Source of the DNA: Reichenbachiella sp.
GTDB lineage: Bacteria > Bacteroidota > Bacteroidia > Cytophagales > Cyclobacteriaceae
Direction: 5' to 3'
Length of the DNA stretch: 64,000 nt
Assembly: GCF_033344935.1 (NCBI RefSeq)
Contig: NZ_JAWPMM010000001.1
Span: 4,615,501-4,679,500 of the forward strand
The position numbers and the translations under genes are program-made. Position 1 is the first letter of the stretch. The number at the start of each line of letters is the position of its first letter. This document shows, piece by piece, positions 35,702 through 43,586 of the stretch. The notes beneath the pieces were generated by a model. The model saw only the letters and a program-made list of their open reading frames with translations, was not told the origin of the DNA and ran no database searches.

Positions 35702-36571
35702 TCAATTTTTGGAAGTTAAGTTATTGCCGACTTTCACACCAACTTTACACACCTGCTTTCCTTCGCGGACTACTTTTCGAACTTTGCTGTATTCGAATCC
35801 AATTTGTAAGAGGATATCAGGCTGATCGCATATTGTTCGGCAAAGGACAATGCCTTTCTTTAATAAGCGTTTTTTATCCTCTCTGGTTAGCGATGATAAG
35901 CATGTAATAGGGTGCAGTCCATAGGAAGAGATAAGTACTTTAAGGCTTTCATTTTCGGGATAGTCCCAACTTAGCATTTTCAGGCCAGCACATTCTCCGA
36001 AAGCAATAGCATCCGAAGTAAATCGAGCATTGGTTACCACCCATCCTTGATGAAATTTGTCTCTACGCCCAGATTTTCTTCTCCAACTAAATTCTACATC
36101 ATTAAACCTGGACTGGATGTACAAGGGGACTTTTACGTCTGTTTTGGAACCATGCCGGTTGTGAAATTTACACTCGATCATAAAGTGATGATCATCCTTT
36201 TCTGCCACTACATCCACTTCGTGATGTACACACTTACCCGCTACAATTACATTGGTTTGGGTCTCATACCCGATAGCTTCGAAGATGGAACCCACATAGG
36301 CTTCAAAGGGGTATCCGCTAGGGCCAAGCTCTAGTATTGCCTGCTTTAGTCGATACTTTGACGCATACTCATTGGAGTATTTTAGTAATAATCTACGGAC
36401 TTCCTGGTAGATTCTTTTTGTATGGATACCTTCGTAAAGTACTTTCTTGATTTCACTCAAAATAAAAGTAACTGCTGGCTGTTCTATCCCCGAACTCTCT
36501 AATCCACTGATGAGTTTTTCTTCAGAAAACTCTTCTTTGTCTCCTGTGTATTTTGTAATGACCATAAACAA
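35702..36571 (-). CDS. ATP-cone plus Mrr-like restriction-endonuclease-fold protein
   Basis: A 289-residue protein. Residues 1-90 look like an ATP-cone (ITKYTGDKEEFSEEKLISGLESSGI, then EIKKVLYEGIHTKRIYQEVRRLLL). Residues about 105-205 carry an Mrr-type nuclease core: FEAYVGSIFEAIGYETQTN, EVDVVAEKDDHHFMIECKFHN (D...ExK metal site) and HQGWVVTNARFTSDAIAFG. ATP-cone/Mrr architectures are known; nucleotide-controlled DNA cleavage is inferred. It sits 18 bp after the frameshifted gene, at the end of the cytochrome/porin operon, an unexpected place for a nuclease. Confidence 0.75.
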   Translation of the reverse strand: MFMVITKYTGDKEEFSEEKLISGLESSGIEQPAVTFILSEIKKVLYEGIHTKRIYQEVRRLLLKYSNEYASKYRLKQAILELGPSGYPFEAYVGSIFEAIGYETQTNVIVAGKCVHHEVDVVAEKDDHHFMIECKFHNRHGSKTDVKVPLYIQSRFNDVEFSWRRKSGRRDKFHQGWVVTNARFTSDAIAFGECAGLKMLSWDYPENESLKVLISSYGLHPITCLSSLTREDKKRLLKKGIVLCRTICDQPDILLQIGFEYSKVRKVVREGKQVCKVGVKVGNNLTSKN

Positions 36572-36589
36572 AAAATAGCCTGTAATGAA

Positions 36590-37139
36590 TTAATAACCAC
36601 CTCTCTCAAATTCATCGAGGGACTTCTGACTTAGAACTGTCTGAAACAAATGAAGTTCTTTCACTTTTCCAAAAGGCTCCATTATCAGCTCGAAATTTTC
36701 CATCGCTTCTAATCGTAGCATTAAATAACACGCTAGTGTTTGGCTACCATCATGATGTTTTAATTCTCCATTGCCAGCCATGTAGTAGACCTTTTCATTG
36801 AAATATAGCTCGCCTTCTGTATGAAAATCCCAATCAGGATGAGGCTGTGTTTCAATCTTTGGTATGGATAATCGTGTAGTGATTTTCGCATCATGATCAG
36901 AAAAAAAAACGGTTGGACGGCACTATATCGTCCAGACTATCATCGAGCTTGAAACTCATATCTACATAGGCCTTCTCATAATCCAGGATCACCACAATAT
37001 TGTTGAACCGATAGGTATTTAATGAATCACCCTTGAAAGCCTTGATCACCATGAAAGCCTGCTTTGTCACGTAGGTTCTTTGAGCAATTGCTCCACTGTA
37101 TGTTGTGAGAAAAAAAATGAGGTAAAATAATTGTCTCAT
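36590..37139 (-). pseudogene. Secreted protein, frame broken in a 9-T run (YceI-like length)
   Basis: The 5' part starts at ATG 37139 with a signal peptide (MRQLFYLIFFLTTYSGAIAQ) and reads to a stop at 36897, just inside a run of nine Ts (coding strand; 36901-36909). Removing one T opens the frame onward through SDHDAKITTRLSIPKI, HPDWDFHTEGELYF and the downstream 63-codon frame to the stop at 36590, giving a continuous protein of about 182 residues. The total length (550 bp, 3n+1) agrees with one extra base. The product is an unrecognised periplasmic protein in the cytochrome/porin operon. Homopolymer read error, phase variation or true loss are all possible. Confidence 0.7.
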
Positions 37140-37167
37140 ACTCTTAGAAAACTGTACACCTATCATA

Positions 37168-37707
37168 TTATCTGGTTGCCCACCAAATACCAATACCCAT
37201 GAGTGATATGGCAGCAAATGCAATCCAAAAGCCAGTCATTATAGCTTTTCTTGTGGCAGCTCTTTGATCATCCGGTATTTTTGGGCGAACTCTTTCTTGT
37301 GTCTTTGCAGGAGTAGTAACTTTTTTCTCGACAACTATAGGTTCAGGCTCAGGTTCTCCTTTACTTACCTTAGCGATATGATCCAATAATGCATCAATTT
37401 GTTCATCGCTCAGAGGCGTAGAAGGCATGGGTATCATGCTATACGCATTAAAAACAGCTACTGCTTTTTCATCGCCCTCTTCCACCATGGTTTGGGATTC
37501 ACGAATGAATCGCGTGATCCATGGCTTTTCATATTTGTCGCTTACTCCTTTCAGATCAGGCCCTACCAACTGGCCTTGGCCAATAGTATGGCAAGCTGCA
37601 CAGTTGGTAGCAAATATGCCCGACCCGTCTACTTCCTGAGTGTAACCTCCATAGCTAAAACCTAGTGCCACCAAGATCAGAAAGTAACGTACCTTTTTTA
37701 CTTCCAT
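37168..37707 (-). CDS. Membrane-anchored mono-heme c-type cytochrome
   Basis: A 179-residue protein with an N-terminal signal, a class I cytochrome c fold with FATNCAACHTIGQGQLVGPDL (CAACH heme site) and an axial Met in AYSMIPMPSTPLSDEQIDALLDHI, then a Glu/Lys-rich linker (about 105-145) and a C-terminal membrane helix (TGFWIAFAAISLMGIGIWW). It should face the periplasm as an electron carrier. It lies 3 bp after a second small cytochrome and 28 bp before the frameshifted gene, in the operon starting at 39592. Confidence 0.85.
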   Translation of the reverse strand: MEVKKVRYFLILVALGFSYGGYTQEVDGSGIFATNCAACHTIGQGQLVGPDLKGVSDKYEKPWITRFIRESQTMVEEGDEKAVAVFNAYSMIPMPSTPLSDEQIDALLDHIAKVSKGEPEPEPIVVEKKVTTPAKTQERVRPKIPDDQRAATRKAIMTGFWIAFAAISLMGIGIWWATR

Positions 37708-37710
37708 TGG

Positions 37711-38025
37711 TCAATTTGCAGATTGAATAAACTCAAGGATCTTTTCTGCTTCCACCTTAGTCAATTGTGCCCTAATCTCCATGTGTTTAAGTGCTACGTC
37801 CCATTGTGTATCGCTGAATGTAGCTGGTGAAGCAGTATTGTGACATCTAATACAAGATTCAGCCCAAAGCTGAGCACCACTTTTCTGCAAAACATACTCA
37901 GGAGTTCCCTTAGAAGCATTGTCAGTACTGCTAGTAGCTTTTTGCTGCGAAGCACACTGTGTGAAAACAGTAGCCACAAAGACTACAACAGTAATTAAGA
38001 GTAGTATTTTATTGATATTCTTCAT
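37711..38025 (-). CDS. Small lipoprotein c-type cytochrome
   Basis: A 104-residue protein with a lipoprotein signal (FVATVFTQCASQQ, Cys at about 24). The mature part has one heme motif (LWAESCIRCHNTASPATF, CIRCH) and a short helix containing HMEIRAQLTKVEAEKILEF, where Met could be the sixth ligand. It is compact, like the small dihaem-less c-type subunits linked to oxidases. It is followed after 3 bp by the membrane-anchored cytochrome and preceded by the 38.0-kb porin gene. Confidence 0.8.
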   Translation of the reverse strand: MKNINKILLLITVVVFVATVFTQCASQQKATSSTDNASKGTPEYVLQKSGAQLWAESCIRCHNTASPATFSDTQWDVALKHMEIRAQLTKVEAEKILEFIQSAN

Positions 38026-38035
38026 TTTTCAGGAT

Positions 38036-39205
38036 TTAAAAGCCTAAAGTCCATTGTATATAGAAGGTGTTTACATCCAACTCTTCCGGTTCCTCTCCAT
38101 CTTCAGCATGTCCTCCTGTCACACTGTCCATTTGGTAAGCGAACTTGATTGCTGTTCTCCAGTCTATCCAATAATTAAGCCCCAAGGTTAATTGCGTGCT
38201 TTCAGATTCCCATGGAGCTTCCTCTGGGGTATTAAGTGTAGAATATCGGCCTACTAGTTCAAGGTTTTTGACCAATTGGCTGGAACCAAATGTTGGCCGA
38301 TAGCCTAATTGAAAAAAAGTGGAATTGGACTTGTTATCAAATGTGTAGGATTCCATCACGCTATCTTCTTCTACTTCGTAAGTTTGGTCATCTACGTTGA
38401 TAAAATTGACCTGTCCTTTTAGGTCAATGATCCCTCCCAAAAAAGAGACTTTGCGTACATATGTCCAGTCAAACGCATAAAGAAATGCACCTACATCTTC
38501 TAGTTCCGAATCACGGTTTCCAAGTTTAGCTGATTGAGCCGAAAATCCTAATTCCAACGACTGATCTCGAAGTGGAAACAAACCTAATCGTCCTCCGACT
38601 GCCTTGTTATTATTGTTATCTTCGTCAGGTTCGTGTACGATCATTCCTACTTCTTCAGCTTCTTCCTCACCATCTTCTATTTTCGGGCCGTTCATTACGT
38701 ATAGTGAGTAATTGAACTTCATTCCTCCCAGGTAGGAAGCTCCTCTTAATTCAGCACCCAAGTCTGAGGTTGGGAGTATGCCATCATGTCCATAGCCAAG
38801 TGGAACGGTAGGTAGTCGATTGATCCAAGAGGGATGCAGTCTATCGAAAAAGATCCCAAATGGAATAAGAATTTTACCCGCTCTGAGGTTTAAATTGGGA
38901 GCAAGACTATAATTGAAGTTTGCATACTCTAGTGCAATTTCAACCTCTCCATCCTCTATGCCGAATTCTAACTCTCCTTCGAAGAACAATTTATCGGACT
39001 GCTTGTACAAAAACAATGGTACGAAACGGGCGTTTCCAAAAGTCGTTTCTTCATCGTTGGACATAAATGTTGCATCTGAGTAGCCACGTAGCAAAAACCG
39101 ACTGTCGCCAGGTTTGGAATTGAGTGTGCCTGGCTGATTTTGTGCTTCTGCTTCAATTAAAACAAGCATGATCAACGCAGAGCTTAAAAAGTATCTGTAT
39201 TTCAT
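38036..39205 (-). CDS. Outer-membrane porin-like beta barrel in a cytochrome operon
   Basis: A 389-residue protein with a signal peptide (SALIMLVLIEAEAQ) and barrel-type alternation: SRFLLRGYSDATFMSNDEE, LFFEGELEFGIEDGEVEIAL, LRAGKILIPFGIFFDRLHP and a C-terminal strand ending FYIQWTLGF (terminal Phe). A Glu-rich acidic loop (EDGEEEAEEVGMIV) is noticeable. The operon order of cytochrome (39592), porin, lipoprotein cytochrome and membrane cytochrome suggests electron or metal transfer across the envelope. No family name beyond porin is claimed. Confidence 0.72.
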   Translation of the reverse strand: MKYRYFLSSALIMLVLIEAEAQNQPGTLNSKPGDSRFLLRGYSDATFMSNDEETTFGNARFVPLFLYKQSDKLFFEGELEFGIEDGEVEIALEYANFNYSLAPNLNLRAGKILIPFGIFFDRLHPSWINRLPTVPLGYGHDGILPTSDLGAELRGASYLGGMKFNYSLYVMNGPKIEDGEEEAEEVGMIVHEPDEDNNNNKAVGGRLGLFPLRDQSLELGFSAQSAKLGNRDSELEDVGAFLYAFDWTYVRKVSFLGGIIDLKGQVNFINVDDQTYEVEEDSVMESYTFDNKSNSTFFQLGYRPTFGSSQLVKNLELVGRYSTLNTPEEAPWESESTQLTLGLNYWIDWRTAIKFAYQMDSVTGGHAEDGEEPEELDVNTFYIQWTLGF

Positions 39206-39217
39206 AAGCTAGTAGTT

Positions 39218-39592
39218 TTATTGTTTTAGAGTTCTTATGTAGCTAACCAACTGCCATCTTTTTTCCTCTGAAAGAGTAGCCTTGTATGCTGCCATAGGAG
39301 CACGGCCTTCTGTGATTTTCCAAAAGATGGCTCCATCGCTTTGCGAATGAAAAGCGGTGTTCGTAAAATTGGTTGGTTTGGGATTGAGCGCTGCACCGGC
39401 AATTCCATCTCCCTTTCCTTTTTCACCATGACAAATGGCACACATGGTGGCAAAGATCTTTTTGCCACCTTTTATTGCCTCTTCTTTTCCAACCAAAGGG
39501 TTTTTCAGTTTATCAGCTTCCGGTGGAGCTTTCCATGCATCCTGTGCGGTTCCCAAAGCCATTAAAAAAACAATTATTAGTGCACTTTTCAT
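39218..39592 (-). CDS. Periplasmic c-type cytochrome (class I)
   Basis: A 124-residue secreted cytochrome: signal peptide (LIIVFLMALGTAQ), then IFATMCAICHGEKGKGDGIAGAALNPKPTNF (CAICH heme site) and the axial-Met region EGRAPMAAYKATLSEEKRWQLVSYIRTL. This is the pattern of small soluble cytochromes feeding terminal oxidases. It is the first gene of the operon, 12 bp before the 38-kb porin. A candidate class 2 operator lies 125 bp upstream. Confidence 0.87.
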   Translation of the reverse strand: MKSALIIVFLMALGTAQDAWKAPPEADKLKNPLVGKEEAIKGGKKIFATMCAICHGEKGKGDGIAGAALNPKPTNFTNTAFHSQSDGAIFWKITEGRAPMAAYKATLSEEKRWQLVSYIRTLKQ

Positions 39593-39717
39593 ATTTGATC
39601 ATTCGCTTTAATGTTCAGAAAATCGAGGATTTCATGCCCTTCTTTACCACATAAATAAGAAACAAGGTCTCCTATTTGTGGTTGATAGTAAACTTAAGCG
39701 TAAAGCCTACTGATCAT

Positions 39718-39751
39718 TTACCTTATTGTGGTTATGATTTAAGGAATTTTG
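39718..39751 (-). promoter_or_regulatory. Candidate class 2 operator upstream of the cytochrome/porin operon
   Basis: Gene-orientation 13-mers CAAAATTCCTTAA (39739-39751) and CACAATAAGGTAA (39718-39730) are 21 bp apart. The match is weaker than at 35632 but shares CAAAATT and GGTAA. Confidence 0.45.
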
Positions 39752-39798
39752 ACTTCTACCAAAAGGGTAGATACAATAGATTCAAATCATTAAAAAAA

Positions 39799-40371
39799 TC
39801 AGTTTTTTGTGAGCTTTGGCTGTGCCGAAACCGGGGATAAAAAGGTGTTCGTAACATGAATGTTTACTGCGGGGAATTCAGACCTACCTAAGAATTTTTG
39901 ACCAAACCATTTGGTTCCAATTCCACATGAAATTGAAAACTGGTATCCATGATTTTCTTTCTCTTGAGAGAGAGACACACGCCCGGAGGCGACAACAGGA
40001 CTGGTGTCGTGATCATTAAATATTCTTCCTATAAAAGAGAATTGTCCAAAGCCAAAATCTTTGTTAATAATGTGGTCAAAAGGTACCTCCCCTCTAAGTG
40101 TGAATTTTGCATTATTTTTCTTAAACAGCTTTTTTCTTAATTTCTTATTTTCCATTTGGAACGACTCTACCTGGAAGGTAATCCAAACCGTTTCGGTTTT
40201 TTCATTGTATATGATTTCTACCTGGTCTGTGGTAGCTGTGGCCAGCTCACCGGATACCAGGAAATGAATGTTGGCTTTACCCTCATTGGTAAAGTACTGC
40301 TGTCCTACGGAGGCATGGGAAAAGGCAATGAGTAAAAGGTACCAGATAATGCGAGGTGTTTTGCAGAACAT
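39799..40371 (-). CDS. Secreted YceI-like protein
   Basis: A 190-residue protein with a signal peptide (LLLIAFSHASVGQQYF) and beta-rich YceI-like layout: TNEGKANIHFLVSGELATA, then KKNNAKFTLRGEVPFDHII with the motif that pairs barrel strands, and FQVESFQMENKKLRKKLFKK. It has no clear C-terminal barrel end, so it is a distant member at best. It is the first gene downstream of a class 2 operator and is transcribed away from the 40.5-kb unknown gene toward the cytochrome operon. Confidence 0.6.
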   Translation of the reverse strand: MFCKTPRIIWYLLLIAFSHASVGQQYFTNEGKANIHFLVSGELATATTDQVEIIYNEKTETVWITFQVESFQMENKKLRKKLFKKNNAKFTLRGEVPFDHIINKDFGFGQFSFIGRIFNDHDTSPVVASGRVSLSQEKENHGYQFSISCGIGTKWFGQKFLGRSEFPAVNIHVTNTFLSPVSAQPKLTKN

Positions 40372-40466
40372 TTACGATCATTATTTAGATTCCTAGTCTA
40401 TTGTTATGCAGCTTATCATAATCCAAAGCAGCTACTGCAAGTTAGGTTTGACCGGAAGGGTTGCGT

Positions 40467-40500
40467 TTACCAAATTTTGAATATGATTTGTGATATTCTG
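40467..40500 (-). promoter_or_regulatory. Candidate class 2 operator upstream of the 40.4-kb YceI-like gene
   Basis: Gene-orientation 13-mers CAGAATATCACAA (40488-40500) and CAAAATTTGGTAA (40467-40479) are 21 bp apart and lie 95 bp before the ATG at 40371. The proximal copy is nearly identical to those at 35632. Confidence 0.5.
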
Positions 40501-40516
40501 ATCCAACCTCAGACTC

Positions 40517-41014
40517 CTATTCGCAATACCAAAGTAGCTTGTTGAATAGGAAGTAATCAAGACCTGATAATTCGTTTTCAGTCATGAAATCGTCTATTTT
40601 TAGTTTCAGGTCTAAGTAGGTGAGATTGCCATTTTCAAGTTGCCAGTTATTTATCAGCGTTTTTCGTACATCCCATATCGGGAAGTAGTTTGGCCTATGA
40701 GCACAAAGAAATCGTGTGATAATAAACTTTGCTTCGTCCAGATAGGACAGCTCATGAAAGAGTATTTTGAAGATGCTAAAATCTCCATCCATGACAGCCT
40801 GTCGAACATCATCATCTGCTATACTTTGCAAAAAGTATCCATATTGGTGATCTGGGACTAGCCTATTAATACCCAATGCTCCAATCTTGCCATTGAGTGT
40901 GTGCTTGTCCCAGATCCCCAGGTTTGTGTTGATGTAGTTAAGTGCTCTTTTGTCGGACAAAAAATATCCCTTAACGGAGTTGAACTCCTTTAGTCTTTTG
41001 CTGATACTCTCCAT
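40517..41014 (-). CDS. Hypothetical protein, possibly distant DNA-glycosylase-like fold
   Basis: A 165-residue soluble protein not assigned to any family. It has the segment AKFIITRFLCAHRPNYFPIWDVRKTL, which loosely resembles the SKxLhFHxPxxFPIxD region seen in some Ogg/AlkD-like proteins, and ends SGLDYFLFNKLLWYC. No catalytic residues can be picked out. It starts 6 bp after the HMA-AraC regulator at 41021 and is probably co-transcribed with it, so a link to that regulator is possible. Confidence 0.5.
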   Translation of the reverse strand: MESISKRLKEFNSVKGYFLSDKRALNYINTNLGIWDKHTLNGKIGALGINRLVPDHQYGYFLQSIADDDVRQAVMDGDFSIFKILFHELSYLDEAKFIITRFLCAHRPNYFPIWDVRKTLINNWQLENGNLTYLDLKLKIDDFMTENELSGLDYFLFNKLLWYCE

Positions 41015-41020
41015 TTTCCA

Positions 41021-41803
41021 TCAGGATGAAGTATGCACTCTATATTCACCGAAGTTTTCCAACGGGATTTGTAAAGCTTGCATGGATGAACCGTTTTTAT
41101 CCTGGATGGAATTTGGGGTATGAGAGTTAATCCCATCTGGGAAGGATCCATTGTTTCCTTCGCAATCACATCCCTCACATCCACAATCGCATTCACGATC
41201 TTCGTTGTTTTTTGTTTCGTCTAGTGATTTACTACTGGTATCCCCAAGGCTACTCAAAGATGCTTCCCACTCCTGCTTGTACTTTGATAGTGATTTCCCT
41301 GTGTATTTTTTGAACTGACCAGATAGATAATGAATACTGCTGTACCCAACATTAACTGCAATTTGGCTGAGGTTAAGTTTACCTTGTTTGACCAACTCCT
41401 TTACTTTGTTAGTCCTAAGTTCAATAAAGTATTGTTCTATCGTCTCTCCTTTGTATTGACTATAGATTTTACTGAGTTGATGGTAGTTTCGGGCCAGTTG
41501 TTGTGAAATGTATTGCGACAACTTAAGCTTATGGCTTAATAGACTTATGTTATCCATATAGTCGTGAATGGCCTTATTTATTTCTGTAACTATTACTTCA
41601 TTGGTATCTCTAACAAGTCCTAGATCCAGTGCTTCTAATCTTTGGTTTACTGTTTGGAGATTCAGTACTTGTCCTGCCCCTAATACAGCATAACCAAGTT
41701 CCACCTCATTATATTGGATCCCAAGATCTGTCAAAATCTGTTTTACAACATGGATACACCTGGGGCATACCATGTTCTTTATTTGTATTGTGAAAGTTTT
41801 CAT
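41021..41803 (-). CDS. HMA-AraC regulator with Cys-rich C-terminal tail
   Basis: A 260-residue paralogue of the 26.6-kb regulator. The HMA-like N-terminus has IKNMVCPRCIHVV (CxxC at 13-16), and the AraC domain follows (KLNLSQIAVNVGYSSIHYL, then SGQFKKYTGKSLSKYKQEW). Unlike the first copy it continues for about 75 residues, including the acidic Cys cluster CDCGCEGCDCEGN, five or six cysteines in 13 residues that look like a second metal site. The downstream 40.5-kb gene follows by 6 bp. The class 2 operators nearby are its most likely targets (inference). Confidence 0.83.
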   Translation of the reverse strand: MKTFTIQIKNMVCPRCIHVVKQILTDLGIQYNEVELGYAVLGAGQVLNLQTVNQRLEALDLGLVRDTNEVIVTEINKAIHDYMDNISLLSHKLKLSQYISQQLARNYHQLSKIYSQYKGETIEQYFIELRTNKVKELVKQGKLNLSQIAVNVGYSSIHYLSGQFKKYTGKSLSKYKQEWEASLSSLGDTSSKSLDETKNNEDRECDCGCEGCDCEGNNGSFPDGINSHTPNSIQDKNGSSMQALQIPLENFGEYRVHTSS

Positions 41804-41884
41804 GGCAATATTGATTTTTAGTGAGAAAAAGAAAGTGGAGACACAGGAATGTGTACCCGCAGCGATAAAATCAATATTACCGGC

Positions 41885-42358
41885 CTATAGAAGGAATGAT
41901 TGGAATAGAATACGTGCAAAATAACCTCCAATGGGAGGGGAAAGAGCACTATTCAGTCTATGGGGATTTTTTTCTTTATGATTGAAGCTGATTGGGGGCA
42001 AAGAGATCCAAAGCACTGTATAAAGTACTAACTCCTGATCCAAATCAAACTTTGGTATTTCATGCTTTACTAAACTGGCGTAAAGCTTGTTAGTTTCTTC
42101 TTCACAACAATCTTCATCTTGTGACTCTCCGTGAGCCGTATCCATCTCAGATGGAGCCGATTCATGATCGTGTGAGTGTTTATGATGATCTTCTGAAGCC
42201 ACTACCTCATGGCTATGATGAGAGTCATTTCCATGTGTGACAGAATTATTCATGATCCCTACATCACATAAAAAATCGCATACGAAAACACTTGTCAATG
42301 CAATTAACAAGGTCAATGCGATGTTTTTTCTGTAGATATTGAGTTTTCTAATGAACAT
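41885..42358 (-). CDS. His-rich membrane-anchored small protein of metal-efflux operons
   Basis: A 157-residue protein with an N-terminal hydrophobic anchor (YRKNIALTLLIALTSVFVC) and a His/Asp/Glu-rich region (HGNDSHHSHEVVASEDHH, then KHSHDHESAPSEMD) that could bind Cu, Zn or Ni. The C-terminus is hydrophobic (LVLYTVLWISLPPISF). It resembles the small proteins at the heads of the other efflux operons (54.15 and 63.3 kb) in having a Cys/His-rich middle, but I see no named family. It is transcribed toward the HMA-AraC gene, 81 bp upstream of it. Confidence 0.6.
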   Translation of the reverse strand: MFIRKLNIYRKNIALTLLIALTSVFVCDFLCDVGIMNNSVTHGNDSHHSHEVVASEDHHKHSHDHESAPSEMDTAHGESQDEDCCEEETNKLYASLVKHEIPKFDLDQELVLYTVLWISLPPISFNHKEKNPHRLNSALSPPIGGYFARILFQSFLL

Positions 42359-42459
42359 AAATAAATACCTATACTAAGATATGCCAAAGAAGATATTATT
42401 TAATGATAGATAAAATGATATTTGTTGACCTTCACATATGACGTAAATCATATATTCTA

Positions 42460-42845
42460 TTAGACGTTGCTAATCACATTCTCTAGCTTATTTCTAATTT
42501 CCAGCGCTATTATCTCCAAGTTTTCATTCTCTACTGCCTGCATTGAAGTAAGTGGATCCACTGCCGCAATATCAATATGATCTGCCTCTTGTTTGACTAT
42601 TACATTGCATGGGAGCATTAACCCTATAAAACCCTCTGATTTGAGTACTTTGTACGCATAAGGCGGATTGCAAGCACCCAAAATATGTAAGGCCTAAAAT
42701 CCACATCTAATTTGTTTTTCAAGGTAGCCTTTATATCTATTTCTGTTAAGATACCAAAGCCTTCATCTTTCAGCGCTTTGGTAACCTTGTCAATTGCTTG
42801 CTCAAATGACAAGCCTTTTACTGATTTGTTTATGTAGTATTTCAT
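42460..42845 (-). pseudogene. DUF302 protein, frameshifted near codon 55
   Basis: The N-terminal half (YYINKSVKGLSFEQAIDKV, then EGFGILTEIDIKATLKNKLDVDF) and C-terminal half (GACNPPYAYKVLKSEGFIGLMLPC, then EADHIDIAAVDPLTSMQ) are the two parts of one DUF302 domain in different frames. The switch falls around 42678-42690, where coding-strand TACATATTTTGGG would read correctly with one extra base (for example TTTTT). The span is 386 bp (3n+2), as expected for one missing base. DUF302 proteins often accompany metal or heme genes. It overlaps the PepSY gene by 4 bp. Confidence 0.75.
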
Positions 42846-43583
42846 GACTTTTTGAGTGTTAGAAATTTGAATTCCCTTTTATTGCATGTTACTGTAAATA
42901 GTAAAAAGCCGGACAGGACAGTAATTAAACCCAAAATGGAGAATCCTTTCAGTAACCGGTTCCCAAAGTCGTCCCTGGCTTCATAGTCCATAGTGTGTAA
43001 CATCCAGAGCCAGTCAAAGACACGCCAGTTATTGTGCCTTACTCGTTCAAACTGCCCGGTTACAGCATCAACATAAATGACAGGTTGGCTTTCATAGTCA
43101 AAGGTGATAGCCCATGCAGGGAGATGTCTTTCTCTGTATTCATGATTTTTACCTACCGAGGTTAACAATTGCACATCTTTGATTTCAGCTTCAAATGTGA
43201 TGTATTCTTTAGCGATGGCTATTGCTTCCGACTCAGCGAGCTGCTTTCTTAACTGACCTTTTGCAGCTGAAAATAATTTAAGTTTCCCATTAGGCAGGTG
43301 AAATAAATAATAGGGTTCACCAAGCAGATCTACTACCTCAACCCTGGATATTTGTGCGTTTTCGTCATTTTTTATAGCTGACAAAATACTTGCTGGAGGG
43401 TTGATATCTTTTGAAATTGAAAGTCCACCTTTCTTAGTTACAAGGTGGTCTCCATGTATTTTATCGAGGTTGCTCCAGCTAAAGTTAAGTCCGCCTATAG
43501 TCCAGAACAAAAATTGGATTCCCAGGAATACTCCCAGATATCTATCTGTTTTTCTAATGTAGTAGTTAGTGTTTTTTTCTCAT
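42842..43583 (-). pseudogene. PepSY-domain membrane protein, frameshifted in an A7 run at codon 4
   Basis: From TTG at 43510 the frame is open and encodes GGLNFSWSNLDKIHGDHL, a PepSY region (GEPYYLFHLPNGKLKLFSA) and a C-terminal helix (LLKGFSILGLITVLSGFLLF). The natural N-terminus is upstream: ATG at 43583 reads MRK and hits a stop, but dropping one A from the seven-A run (coding strand of 43572-43578) gives RKTDRYLGVFLGIQFLFWT joined in frame. That matches the usual start of this Bacteroidota family and places it 3 bp after the upstream channel gene. The total is 742 bp (3n+1). Confidence 0.75.
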
Positions 43584-43586
43584 ATT

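Noticed and set aside
37140-37223. Upstream extension of the 36.6-37.1 kb frameshifted gene from 37139 to 37223
   Set aside because: It adds residues that overlap the cytochrome gene and have no signal peptide; the MRQLFYLIFFL start fits better.
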